In this document: in pieces, positions 54,295-61,947 of the stretch
Position numbering within the stretch: position 1 is the first letter of the stretch
How the letters are laid out: each line of letters opens with the position of its first letter
Assembly: GCA_017795085.1 (NCBI GenBank)
Contig: CP051246.1
Location: 1,056,514-1,120,513 of the forward strand
Origin: Salegentibacter sp.
GTDB lineage: Bacteria > Bacteroidota > Bacteroidia > Flavobacteriales > Flavobacteriaceae
Direction of reading: 5' to 3'
DNA length: 64,000 bases
Position numbers and translations under genes: made by a program
The notes under the pieces: generated by a model
Told to the model about the DNA's origin: nothing
The model's input: the letters and a program-made list of their open reading frames with translations, nothing else
Databases searched by the model: none

Positions 54295-55579
54295 TTGTCT
54301 TTTTTGTCTTTCTTTTTTTAAGCAACCAATAATTTGCGGCAAAGAACCCTGCACCGACTGATACGAACATAATTCCCCTAATGACAAAACTTAAGTCTGT
54401 ATCAAAAAACCTACAAGTCACTAATGCTGTGATTATTAACAAACCATAATTCAATATTCCTAAGTGGTCTTGCTTAGCACCATTTCTAATTGTCAAGATT
54501 CCGATTGCAAAAACATAAAGATTGATAAGTACTACTGCGATAGAGAAAGAAAGTCCTATAATGAATGTTACAATAAACAGTATAAAAATTAGGGCTAAAG
54601 GTTTAATGTCGCTCAGGGTTTTATTCTTATGTTGCAAATAAAAAAGCCATCCTGCCAATAATGAAATGATAAGAGAGGCGAAAAATTCAGGTGCTGAAAT
54701 TATCTGATTTAATTGAAAGCCTTCTCTTCTCAAATCCTCCCAAAACCAATCAAAACTCAATGTCAATAACAGCACTATTGTACCAAGTGAACCCAATATT
54801 TTATACCCGTTATTTCTTGGATTTTGCTGAGTAAAAAAACTTGAATTCCCTGCTAAATAAAGTAACCCAAAAAGGCTGAAATAGGCAATAAACATTAATT
54901 CGTCTGTTTTTTTTGCTATTGTTCCAAGCGAAATGATCACCGATAATGGAATTATCCAATTATGGAAAATCATAAAATTGCTTTCGGACTTTTTCTTGTA
55001 TAAAAGGTAATAATGTGGTAAGGCAATTAGTAGTAGCAACCAGTATAAATATGATTCGGAAGATGGGTACGACCAATAGCTGGTTTCGCCTGCATAATAT
55101 GTTATTCCGATTAGATATAGTATTGAAGAAATGGAGGATTTCATAACATGTGTAAGAGGAAGGCACAGGAGCATCCATGTAAGCAAGAATGAACTTAAAT
55201 TACCCGGTATATTGTAAATCTGACTTACGAGTGATATGCTTGCACCAACTGAGAAAAATAAGAAAGCTGTTGCACTTTCTCTCCATGCAATACTGTCCGG
55301 TTTTTTGAATAATGCAAAAACACAGAGTATTTGTCCAATAAGTAATGGTAGAAAAGCAAAGCATGTTTTAGTCGCTCGTGAAAGTTCGTCCCAGTTATGA
55401 GCTATTATCAATATAATACCAAGTCCGACCAGTATTGCACCTAAAATTCCAAAAATGATGAATAATCGGTTGGTCGATGAACTACGCTTGTTCTTGTAAT
55501 AGTCCCGAATTCTGTCAGCCGTTTCTTGTGTGATAACGCCTGCTTTAATGAGTTCGGGTAGTTCTTTGAATATATTCAT
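54287..55579 (-). CDS. DUF2157 multi-pass membrane protein
   Basis: A 430-aa protein. The cytoplasmic N-terminus (IFKELPELIKAGVITQETAD then RIRDYYKNK) is the DUF2157 mark, followed by about 13 hydrophobic helices. The segment IIAHNWDELSRATKTCFAFL matches the conserved loop of the family. It is paired with the GDYXXLXY gene and overlaps it by 8 bp. Start at ATG 55579. The function is unknown; the pair probably forms an inner-membrane complex. Confidence 0.85.
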   Translation of the reverse strand: MNIFKELPELIKAGVITQETADRIRDYYKNKRSSSTNRLFIIFGILGAILVGLGIILIIAHNWDELSRATKTCFAFLPLLIGQILCVFALFKKPDSIAWRESATAFLFFSVGASISLVSQIYNIPGNLSSFLLTWMLLCLPLTHVMKSSISSILYLIGITYYAGETSYWSYPSSESYLYWLLLLIALPHYYLLYKKKSESNFMIFHNWIIPLSVIISLGTIAKKTDELMFIAYFSLFGLLYLAGNSSFFTQQNPRNNGYKILGSLGTIVLLLTLSFDWFWEDLRREGFQLNQIISAPEFFASLIISLLAGWLFYLQHKNKTLSDIKPLALIFILFIVTFIIGLSFSIAVVLINLYVFAIGILTIRNGAKQDHLGILNYGLLIITALVTCRFFDTDLSFVIRGIMFVSVGAGFFAANYWLLKKRKTKKTNE

Positions 55580-55710
55580 CGTCCTATTTAAAATGTTTGC
55601 GTAGAATAGCCCCTACTACCCAAATTAATATATCTAATTGCTAAGTTATTAAATTTCGGATAGCAGTACCCGGTATCAAAAATTTAACATCCCAAAAACA
55701 ACCCGTAAAG

Positions 55711-55793
55711 AATCGATTTAGTCGACAGTGCGCTCATGTTGGGCTCCGGGAAAAACGGGACAGGTTGTATCGGCCACACGATCTTAGTTATTG
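55711..55793 (-). repeat. cassette-end repeat R2
   Basis: On the minus strand: CAATAACTAAG, then GTGTGGCCGATACAACCTGT, a GCCCAACATGAGCGC box and CTGTCGACTAAATCGATTC. It starts 8 bp after the Fic stop. The layout is shared with R5 and R6. Confidence 0.65.
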
Positions 55794-55800
55794 TGCCCAG

Positions 55801-56769
55801 TTATTTTATTCGATAAATTGTTTTATTTTTTTCTCCTATTTTTTCAAATAAACCTAATTCAACTCCTTTCTTTAAATCTCTACTTGCTGTCGCTGAAGAA
55901 ATGTCTTTAAAAATGTCCATATAATCTTTTCTTGTAAATTCAGTTTTATTTAGTGAAACATAATATTCTAATCTATCTTCTTCGCTTAAGGTTCGATTGT
56001 TAAAATCCAATAACTCACTTATTGAAATGTCAATCACGTTTAGCATATATTCAATAAACTTTGTTGATTTTCCAGATTTATCATTTTCAGCCAAGGCTTT
56101 GTGATATTTTTCTTGGTCGTTACTAATTAAAGTTTCAAATGGTAAAAACTCAAACACTGGATATTTTTCCATTAAAATTAAAGTTTGCCATAATCTTCCC
56201 ATTCTTCCGTTTCCATCTAAAAATGGGTGTATAAATTCCATTTCATAATGAAAAACACAACTCTTTATTAATTCAATTTCGTTTGATTTTTGCAAGTATT
56301 GAAAAAGGTCTTTCATTAAGTAAGGGACGTTGTCAAAAGGTGGGGCTAAATGCTCAACTTTTGAACCTTTTACAATTCCGACACTTTGATTCCTATATTT
56401 TCCGGTATTTTCAATTAGACCTTCCGTTAAGTCTTTATGAGCTTTTAAAAATGATTTTTCATTAGAAGGATTGTATTCTTCTAAATTTTCATAGATTTTA
56501 ATTGCATTTAAAACTTCAAGAACATCTTTTTTTGGACCAATAATTTTTTTATTTTCAAGAAGTGCTGTTATTTGTTCTTCTGTAAGCGTATTTCCTTCTA
56601 TTTTTAAAGATGAATGAATAGTTTTGATTCTATTCTGTTTTCTCAATTTAGGTGAAGGTCTATTTAATAAATTAGCATTTACTTCTCCTATTTTCTCAGA
56701 AATAGAAGTGATTAATTTTAAAATTGAAGATGTTATTTCGTAAGGTGGTTTCATTCTTGATACTATCAT
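55801..56769 (-). CDS. Fic-domain protein (adenylyltransferase-like) with N-terminal inhibitory motif
   Basis: A 322-aa cytoplasmic protein that probably transfers AMP or another nucleotide moiety to a target. The Fic motif is complete: HPFLDGNGRMGRLW (about residues 183-196). An inhibitory helix SSLKIEGN lies near residue 52, so the activity is autoinhibited as in class II Fic proteins. The C-terminus is a winged-helix-like segment (RKDYMDIFKDISSATASRDL). It forms a single-gene module between R2 and the attC-like site at 56846. The start could also be Met6. Confidence 0.9.
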   Translation of the reverse strand: MIVSRMKPPYEITSSILKLITSISEKIGEVNANLLNRPSPKLRKQNRIKTIHSSLKIEGNTLTEEQITALLENKKIIGPKKDVLEVLNAIKIYENLEEYNPSNEKSFLKAHKDLTEGLIENTGKYRNQSVGIVKGSKVEHLAPPFDNVPYLMKDLFQYLQKSNEIELIKSCVFHYEMEFIHPFLDGNGRMGRLWQTLILMEKYPVFEFLPFETLISNDQEKYHKALAENDKSGKSTKFIEYMLNVIDISISELLDFNNRTLSEEDRLEYYVSLNKTEFTRKDYMDIFKDISSATASRDLKKGVELGLFEKIGEKNKTIYRIK

Positions 56770-56845
56770 TTGATACTATCAAAGATACAATCATTAAACC
56801 TAAATTATGTAATGAAACTGAATTTTTTAATTGGGCACGACGTAT

Positions 56846-56889
56846 ATCTAACTGCTGTAGGTGCATTTTCGCGGCTATTGCAGTCAGAT
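56846..56889 (-). other. attC-like integron recombination site
   Basis: On the minus strand ATCTGAC (56889-56883) and GTTAGAT (56852-56846) are the R'' and R' positions; GTTAGAT matches GTTRRRY. They pair except at one base. Just inside, TGC pairs with GCA, AA faces CA unpaired, and TAG pairs with CTA, followed by a variable tip. This is the attC folding plan at 44 bp. Confidence 0.5.
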
Positions 56890-57050
56890 GCTGTTAAAAT
56901 ATGACCAGAAAAATGGTTTTATCGATAAGTAAGTTACATTTAAGTCCCTAGAAAATGTTGGAGCCTAAAAAACCAACAAAAATTACGGCTAATCTGCCGG
57001 AATAAAAATACAAAATAATCCAGAATAAAAAGGCATTCCCTATAGAGGAG

Positions 57051-57114
57051 GAATCGGATCCGTCAACAAGATATTCAGCCCTGGCCTATCGGCGGGCTGA
57101 ATACTTAGTTATTA
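57051..57114 (-). repeat. cassette-end repeat R3
   Basis: On the minus strand: TAATAACTAAG (including the HigA stop codon), a perfect 10-bp hairpin TATTCAGCCC/GGGCTGAATA with a 12-base loop, then TCTTGTTGACGGATCCGATTC. AAC(T)AAG before the hairpin pairs with CTTGTT after it. Confidence 0.7.
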
Positions 57115-57492
57115 CCCTTTGTTATTTTTTACGAGTTGATAATTATTCACTAAAACCGAAGCTGAGATTTGAAGTATTCGCTCTAACTCTCTAATCATTT
57201 CAACTGTCAATTTCTTTTTCCGATTTAAGATTTCAGATACTCGGCTTTTACCACCAATGATTCCCACCAAATCTTTTTGGCGTAAATTCAGTTCTTCCAT
57301 TCGTATTTTTATCGCTTCGATTGGATCAGGTGCTTCGATTGGATAGTGTTCATTTTCATAGTTTTCTATCATTAGTGAAAGAATTTCAGCTTCATCACCT
57401 TCTTTTGAGTCAATTGGAGCATCAAAAATATCTTCCAAACGATTAAGTGCGTTTCGGTAGTCGTTCTCGTTCTTAATAGGTTTTAAATTCAT
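57112..57492 (-). CDS. higA: HigA-type antitoxin with HTH
   Basis: A 126-aa antitoxin. The C-terminal helix-turn-helix is IKIRMEELNLRQKDLVGIIG followed by GKSRVSEILNRKKKLTVEMI (about residues 65-105), the pattern of HigA/HTH antitoxins. It neutralises the HigB toxin encoded 13 bp upstream and should repress the pair. Toxin before antitoxin is the usual hig order. Its TAA stop lies inside the AATAACTAAG of repeat R3, so the recombination-site-like repeat supplies the end of the gene. Confidence 0.88.
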   Translation of the reverse strand: MNLKPIKNENDYRNALNRLEDIFDAPIDSKEGDEAEILSLMIENYENEHYPIEAPDPIEAIKIRMEELNLRQKDLVGIIGGKSRVSEILNRKKKLTVEMIRELERILQISASVLVNNYQLVKNNKG

Positions 57493-57505
57493 AATCAGTT
57501 GTATT

Positions 57506-57802
57506 TTAAATCGTATCAGCGTTTATTTTATCGTATTCAGGGTGTGTTCCGATAAATCGAATAAAAGCCCATTGTTTTTCATAGTTGAATTTCACCACTA
57601 GCCGATAAGAGTTTCCTTTTATATTGAAAACAACTCGACCATTTTTAAGAATACTTGCTGAAACATAAGTTTGCTTAACATCGTTTGGAGAAAACCATTT
57701 AGAACTTTTAGCCGTATCATACCAAGTTTTCAAATACTGTTCGGAATCAGCGTGTTTCTCCCAAAATTCTCTAAGTGTACTTTTCGCAATTATTCGTTTC
57801 AT
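57506..57802 (-). CDS. higB: HigB-family mRNA interferase toxin
   Basis: A 98-aa ribosome-dependent RNase of the RelE superfamily. STLREFWEKHADSEQYLKTW, SKWFSPNDVKQTYVSASIL and a C-terminal FNYEKQWAFIRFIGTHPEYD match the HigB_toxin family, including the His-Pro-Tyr-Asp end. It is followed 13 bp later by higA. A TATATTTG promoter element overlapped by an AGAAC/GTTCT inverted repeat (57815-57837) suggests autoregulation by HigA. Confidence 0.9.
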   Translation of the reverse strand: MKRIIAKSTLREFWEKHADSEQYLKTWYDTAKSSKWFSPNDVKQTYVSASILKNGRVVFNIKGNSYRLVVKFNYEKQWAFIRFIGTHPEYDKINADTI

Positions 57803-57814
57803 CAGTCAAATTAT

Positions 57815-57837
57815 AGAACAAATATACAATAAGTTCT
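57815..57837 (-). promoter_or_regulatory. higBA promoter with overlapping operator
   Basis: On the minus strand the -7 element TATATTTG (57826-57819) lies inside an inverted repeat AGAAC (57837-57833) / GTTCT (57819-57815). The higB ATG is 13 bases further. An autorepressor bound here would cover the promoter. Confidence 0.5.
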
Positions 57838-57996
57838 CAAATATTGAACTGAAATGGATTTTTTTTAATAAAGGGTAACGATTTGGGCTATGAGCTGTGG
57901 CGTGATTTTGCAACTAAGTTAGCAAAAATTCCCGAACGGTAGGAAAATCCAGAGGATTTTCCGGGTAGGCGAGTAGGAGCCATGGCTTAGTTATTG
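57835..57996 (-). repeat. cassette-end repeat R4
   Basis: On the minus strand CAATAACTAAG is followed by a perfect 9-bp hairpin GGAAAATCC-TCT-GGATTTTCC, and then CTTAGTT, which is exactly complementary to AACTAAG. The far end is diverged from R2, R5 and R6. It separates the ORF-less module from higBA. Confidence 0.5.
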
Positions 57997-58534
57997 TGCA
58001 TTCGGTTTTTTCGGTCAATGTTTTTCAAATGCTTTCGGTTTCTCGTTCTCCAAAACTTATTTTTTTTCCGTTAAGTTCTTTTTTTCAGCGTTTTATTTCA
58101 CGTAATTTTTTCCTCTATGAATTTCGTTTCGCTCGGATTTCAGTTTTTTTAAACTCCGATTTTTCGAGTTTTTATGGATTTCTTTGAAATCCGCCGTATT
58201 TTTTTAACCGGAATATTTTTCTTTTTAAACTGATGCACAACATGTATATAAATGTAATATTACATTTATATGCATTATATCCTTAAATTTTATAAGCATT
58301 CCAGAATATATTCCCAAGAGCTAAAACCCCTTGTTTTATTGAAATCCGTAAGCCCTATTATAATTTCAAAAAAAGGAAAATCCACATATAAGATCCCAGA
58401 GATTCTCTTAATTGTATTTTCCCCTATTAATTATAACTAGTTATCTATTTAATTCACAGTTTCCCGTAAAAATACTAGAATTTTCAGAAGAAAAATGCAG
58501 AAAACCGTAAAGCCTAGCAAATCATATAGGCAAA
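57997..58534. other. ORF-less cassette-like module with a 26-bp perfect palindrome
   Basis: Between R5 and R4 no credible coding frame is seen. Short Lys/Arg-rich frames on the minus strand are broken by stops, which may be a decayed gene. It contains the palindrome at 58246-58271. Confidence 0.4.
58246..58271. repeat. 26-bp perfect palindrome
   Basis: The left arm ATATAAATGTAAT (58246-58258) and the right arm ATTACATTTATAT (58259-58271) are exact reverse complements with no spacer. Four more bases on each side pair except one. Confidence 0.75.
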
Positions 58535-58620
58535 GAACTGGTTTAGTCAACAGTGCGTTTATGTTGGGCTCCTAAAAAAAGGGGACAGGCTGTTCCGGCC
58601 ACACAGAATCTTAGTTATTG
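58535..58620 (-). repeat. cassette-end repeat R5
   Basis: On the minus strand: CAATAACTAAG, ATTCTGTGTGGCCGGAACAG, a GCCCAACATAAACGC box, then ACTGTTGACTAAACCAGTTC. It lies 19 bp after the stop of the VOC gene. Confidence 0.7.
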
Positions 58621-58638
58621 GCGGTAGTGATTTCCTTT

Positions 58639-59052
58639 TTAGTTAGTCTCTCCATCAAATTTTTTTATAGCTTCTTTGGTAACAGGTGTAAACAGGTTCA
58701 CTAAATTGCCATCAGGGTCTCGGAATAAAAAAGATTTATTGCCCCAAGGTAAAGTAGTTGGTTTTTGAACTATATCATTTTTGAGATAGTCAGCTAGTCT
58801 TTCATAATCTTTCTCTACATCTTCTACTCTAAATTCTATGATGGCACTTTGGTTATGAGCTGCTTCTGCAACCTTCTTGCCTCCGAATGCCTGTAAAGTT
58901 TTGGTGCTACCAATTGCCAGCGTGGCAGATTTGCTATGAAGTTCAGCAAATTCAGGTGTGTATCGTATTAATTGTGTTTCTGTTACACACTCATAGAATT
59001 TTATTAAATCATTGATGTTGGCTGTAATAATGCGAATTGATGCTAAATTCAT
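58639..59052 (-). CDS. VOC-family (glyoxalase/bleomycin-resistance-like) protein
   Basis: A 137-aa protein with the paired beta-alpha-beta-beta-beta modules of the vicinal-oxygen-chelate superfamily: IRIITANINDLIKFYECVTE, ATLAIGSTKTLQAFGGKKVA, IIEFRVEDVEKDYERLADYL and SFLFRDPDGNLVNLFTPV. Such proteins include antibiotic-binding and glyoxalase-type members and are frequent integron cassette genes. The ligand is unknown. It has its own TACCTTTG element and forms a single-gene module. Confidence 0.88.
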   Translation of the reverse strand: MNLASIRIITANINDLIKFYECVTETQLIRYTPEFAELHSKSATLAIGSTKTLQAFGGKKVAEAAHNQSAIIEFRVEDVEKDYERLADYLKNDIVQKPTTLPWGNKSFLFRDPDGNLVNLFTPVTKEAIKKFDGETN

Positions 59053-59380
59053 TTTCTTTTTTTTAAGTTATTCGGCAAAGGTAATTTGCGTTTATGACAA
59101 GGGTGTGTCAGGGGTGTAAAAGTTTTTTTCTTTTTCAACACATCCATTTAAGATAAAAAACGATCCTCCCGGGCGTAACAGGAAACCTATGGCCTAAAAA
59201 GATCAAAATGACAGGAAATCCTGTAAGTGCCAATGAAAAAGCATAGTGAAAAGCAGTTGCTCCTTAAGTCAATAACCAAAACCCGACATCCAGTATAGGG
59301 GTTTAGGTGTCCTACCTACCTACCTAACAAATATTATCTCCTAAAAACAAACTAATCCCCATATAGCGCTAACCGGCGAA
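59053..59380. other. gene-free part of the VOC module
   Basis: No ORF seen. On the minus strand TACCTTTG (59083-59076) is a perfect -7 element 24 bp before the VOC start. A (CCTA)4 run is at 59313-59328, and AACCGG/CCGGTT forms a hairpin next to R6. Confidence 0.45.
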
Positions 59381-59443
59381 GAACCGGTTGAGTCAACAAG
59401 GCGTTTATGTTGGGTTGTGCCGGCCACAGAATCTTAGTTATTA
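59381..59443 (-). repeat. cassette-end repeat R6
   Basis: On the minus strand: TAATAACTAAG (supplying the stop codon of the preceding gene), ATTCTGTGGCCGGCACA, ACCCAACATAAACGCC, then TTGTTGACTCAACCGGTTC. AAC(T)AAG pairs with CTTGTT. Confidence 0.7.
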
Positions 59444-60087
59444 GCACACCTTAATTCATCTGTATTTCTGGAAATAACTCTGCACTCTGCACATCTTTTA
59501 CTACCAATTTTGTGAAATTTGAAAATATTATTTTCATCAAAATCAGCCAAAATGCCGATACATTTGTACATATAATCACTTTGATCTTTTTCTACTTCAC
59601 ATAACTGAACTCCTACCAAGTTTAATGTTTCTTTAGCTAATTCGGGTCTAAAGCATACATTGAATGAAGGTTTAGAAGCTATTGAGGGATAACACCAAGC
59701 GTCTTGCACATCTCTTGGAGACAAATCAAAATAGGCTTTTGCAATTCTTTCGGAAGATCGATATAAAAATTCTGTACCTTGACCTACATCTCGCGTAAAC
59801 TCGTCATTCAGAAAATTTAAGAGAATTCTCATTTTTAAATTTTCTTCTGAGCTTAATTCCGGTTGGTTTTCCCACTGACCAATAATTGAAACTTTGACTT
59901 CCTTTTTTACTTCTTCCAGGCTGTAAGTCCTTCCTGCCGCTATATCCTCTTCACCTTCAGCTATCATCCGGTTTAACCACTGCCGCTCAATGTATTCTTT
60001 TGCAGTTTTATGTAGGGCGTTTAAAAACTTTCTGTCCCCAATCTCTATATATTTATAGAGTTCTCCCCTTAATTCTATTGCTCCCAT
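59434..60087 (-). CDS. antitoxin-like N-terminus fused to RES-like C-terminus
   Basis: A 217-aa protein I cannot assign to one named family. Residues 1-64 (IELRGELYKYIEIGDRKFLN, then IAEGEEDIAAGRTYSLEEVK) look like a short addiction-module antitoxin. Residues about 80-190 (LLNFLNDEFTRDVGQGTEFL, then DAWCYPSIASKPSFNVCFRP) resemble the C-terminal half of RES-domain NAD-degrading toxins. The last residues CANN and the stop come from repeat R6. It may be a chimera produced by deletion or cassette recombination. It is the first module of the array on the minus strand. Confidence 0.6.
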   Translation of the reverse strand: MGAIELRGELYKYIEIGDRKFLNALHKTAKEYIERQWLNRMIAEGEEDIAAGRTYSLEEVKKEVKVSIIGQWENQPELSSEENLKMRILLNFLNDEFTRDVGQGTEFLYRSSERIAKAYFDLSPRDVQDAWCYPSIASKPSFNVCFRPELAKETLNLVGVQLCEVEKDQSDYMYKCIGILADFDENNIFKFHKIGSKRCAECRVISRNTDELRCANN

Positions 60088-60270
60088 AACTATAAATTCT
60101 AATATACAATTTTTGTTCCACTTCCATTGACTACGAATTATTTCTTCTGGTTTTTAAGAACCTCTATCAATTTTTCCCTTACTACCTTTAATTGCCGTTC
60201 AAACATCTTGATTGTTCTTGTAATATCCTTATTTATCTAGATTTTATCATTATTATATTTGCTTAGGGAA

Positions 60271-61230
60271 TCAAGGGATTAAGAGAACCTTACCCTGGCT
60301 TTTTCCACCTTCCAGGAATTTATGAGCTTTCCATCCCTCTTTCAACTTGAAAGTAACAGGGGTTTTAATATGTAATTGTCCATTCCGAATCATATCAAAT
60401 AACTCTCCTGATCGTTTTATTCTTTCCTCTGATGACTCCAAGTGGCTCCACAAATCGCCGCCAATTAGTCGTTTACTTCCTTCGCCTAATATTTTTGGAT
60501 TTATTGGTTCTGGATCGCCTCCACTCATACCAAAGAATACCGTACTACCTCGTACTTTTGTGACCTCAATACTTTCGGAAAGCGTAGAGCCAACACTATC
60601 ATACACGACATCTACACCTCTACCATTAGTTATTTCCCATATCCTTTCCTTCCATTTTTGGTCCAACTTTAGCACATAATCAGCTTTGTTGTCAAGAATA
60701 GCCTGAAATTTATTTTCACTTCTGGATAATCCAATTACAGTGGCGCCTTTAAATTTACTCATCTGAGTCAAGATCTGTCCGACTCCTCCTGAGGCTGCAT
60801 GTATGAGTACAACATCCCCCTGTTCCACTCTATAACTATCGGTGGTAAGATATTGAGCAGTTAATCCTTGCAAGAGTAAAGAAGCTGCCATTTCAAAATC
60901 AATATCGATAGGTAAGGGGATTACTTTCTCTTCTGGAACGACCACGTATTCGGCATTTGAAAATGGCACATCTGCGAACGCTACGCGATCTCCAGGATGA
61001 AATATCTTTGAATTACTTTGTGAAACAATTCCAGAACCTTCATATCCTAATATATATGGAGAATTACCATCTAAGTGATAGTTTCCCTTTCTCCTGTATA
61101 TGTCTGCGTAGTTCAAACCTATAGCCTTCATCTGGACCAGAACCTCCTTATCTCCAAATTCTGGAAGGGTAATTTCTTGATATTCTAGTACTTCAGGTTC
61201 TCCGAACTGTGAAAATGTTAATGCTTTCAT
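60271..61230 (-). CDS. NADPH:quinone oxidoreductase-like MDR-family protein
   Basis: A 319-aa zinc-free medium-chain dehydrogenase/reductase. The N-terminal fold AIGLNYADIYRRKGNYH, the nucleotide motif IHAASGGVGQILTQMSKFKG and VVYDSVGSTLSESIEVTKVR are typical of quinone reductases (QOR). The C-terminus KLKEGWKAHKFLEGGKSQGK is also characteristic. It uses NADPH to reduce quinones or enones in the cytoplasm. Its start overlaps the CBU_0592-like gene by 4 bp, in an operon led by an ArsR-type regulator. Confidence 0.9.
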   Translation of the reverse strand: MKALTFSQFGEPEVLEYQEITLPEFGDKEVLVQMKAIGLNYADIYRRKGNYHLDGNSPYILGYEGSGIVSQSNSKIFHPGDRVAFADVPFSNAEYVVVPEEKVIPLPIDIDFEMAASLLLQGLTAQYLTTDSYRVEQGDVVLIHAASGGVGQILTQMSKFKGATVIGLSRSENKFQAILDNKADYVLKLDQKWKERIWEITNGRGVDVVYDSVGSTLSESIEVTKVRGSTVFFGMSGGDPEPINPKILGEGSKRLIGGDLWSHLESSEERIKRSGELFDMIRNGQLHIKTPVTFKLKEGWKAHKFLEGGKSQGKVLLIP

Positions 61231-61463
61231 TCTTTTATCTTTTTATGATTAGTAATTCCAAATAACGCGATACCCATCCATGTAATGTTCAAGAACAGAG
61301 ATGGAAATGAGGTATTGTAATAACAATTGAAGGCTACAAAAGCAGCCCCAAATAAGTTAAAATAGTTACAGATAAAATGAACATTTTTTCCTCCTTTGAT
61401 GGTCAAAGCGTAGGCAATAACCACTAAGGCAGATCCGATCCATCCAATAATTTCTACTGCCAT
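61227..61463 (-). CDS. CBU_0592-like small membrane protein
   Basis: A 78-aa protein with three hydrophobic helices: IIGWIGSALVVIAYALTI, FNLFGAAFVAFNCYY and LFLNITWMGIALFGI. The pattern WIGSALVVIAYALTIKG...NLFGA matches the CBU_0592-like membrane domain. The function is unknown. It lies between the ArsR-type gene (49 bp upstream) and the quinone oxidoreductase gene (4-bp overlap). Confidence 0.8.
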   Translation of the reverse strand: MAVEIIGWIGSALVVIAYALTIKGGKNVHFICNYFNLFGAAFVAFNCYYNTSFPSLFLNITWMGIALFGITNHKKIKE

Positions 61464-61512
61464 AATTATAAATAGTTATATTTAATTATATCTATATATT
61501 GTGGTAAATTTT

Positions 61513-61821
61513 TTAATAATTTTTTCTAATTTCTTCAGCATACTCCTTAAGGACTTTTTCATTCCTTTTAAAATATGTCCACTTTCCGTGTCTGGTCGAT
61601 ATGAGCAAATCAGCTTTCTCCATCATAGCAAGAAAAGTAGAGATAGTAGGCTGAGAAAGGCTAGTCTTATTTTTAATAAACGAAGCACACACGCCATCCT
61701 CATAGTGTCCCAAATCCTGCTCTGGAAAATTCTGTTCAGGATTTCTGATCCATTTCAAAATGTTCAATCGGGTTGGATTTCCCAATGCCTTACTTATTTC
61801 CACTATTTTTTTCTGATCCAC
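61513..61821 (-). CDS. ArsR-family transcriptional regulator, GTG start
   Basis: A 102-aa winged-helix repressor. EISKALGNPTRLNILKWIRN is the family N-terminus, and SLSQPTISTFLAMMEKADLL is the recognition region. No metal-binding Cys cluster typical of ArsR/SmtB is evident (a lone Cys in DGVCASFI), so the signal may be redox or an organic ligand. The start is GTG 61821. The promoter -7 box ends only about 5 bp before it, so the transcript is probably leaderless. It heads the operon with the CBU_0592-like and quinone-reductase genes. Confidence 0.87.
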   Translation of the reverse strand: MDQKKIVEISKALGNPTRLNILKWIRNPEQNFPEQDLGHYEDGVCASFIKNKTSLSQPTISTFLAMMEKADLLISTRHGKWTYFKRNEKVLKEYAEEIRKNY

Positions 61822-61825
61822 ATAG

Positions 61826-61855
61826 CAAACATATATATAAATAGCTATATGACAA
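61826..61855 (-). promoter_or_regulatory. promoter/operator of the ArsR operon
   Basis: On the minus strand TTG (61855-61853), a 19-base spacer and TATGTTTG (61833-61826) match the consensus fully. The spacer holds ATATAGCTAT and ATATAT, a palindromic core suited to ArsR binding. Confidence 0.65.
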
Positions 61856-61947
61856 AATGAAATTTTGTTTTTTTACTAAAGTTGACTTAAAACTGTCTTA
61901 ATATAAAAAGCTATTTTCAAATTAAACAGGGGAACCCCCCAATTTAT

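Noticed and set aside
57996..58187. 63-codon plus-strand frame in the ORF-less module
   Set aside because: Phe/Ser-rich low-complexity translation of poly-T sequence, opposite to all neighbouring genes, with no recognisable motif.
59313..59328. (CCTA)4 short tandem repeat
   Set aside because: Too short and too few units to claim a phase-variable locus, and not at a promoter or coding position.
53689..60087. CRISPR-like interpretation of the regularly repeated AATAACTAAG sequences
   Set aside because: Spacing is 0.5-2 kb with whole genes in between, repeats are not identical, and no cas genes are present.
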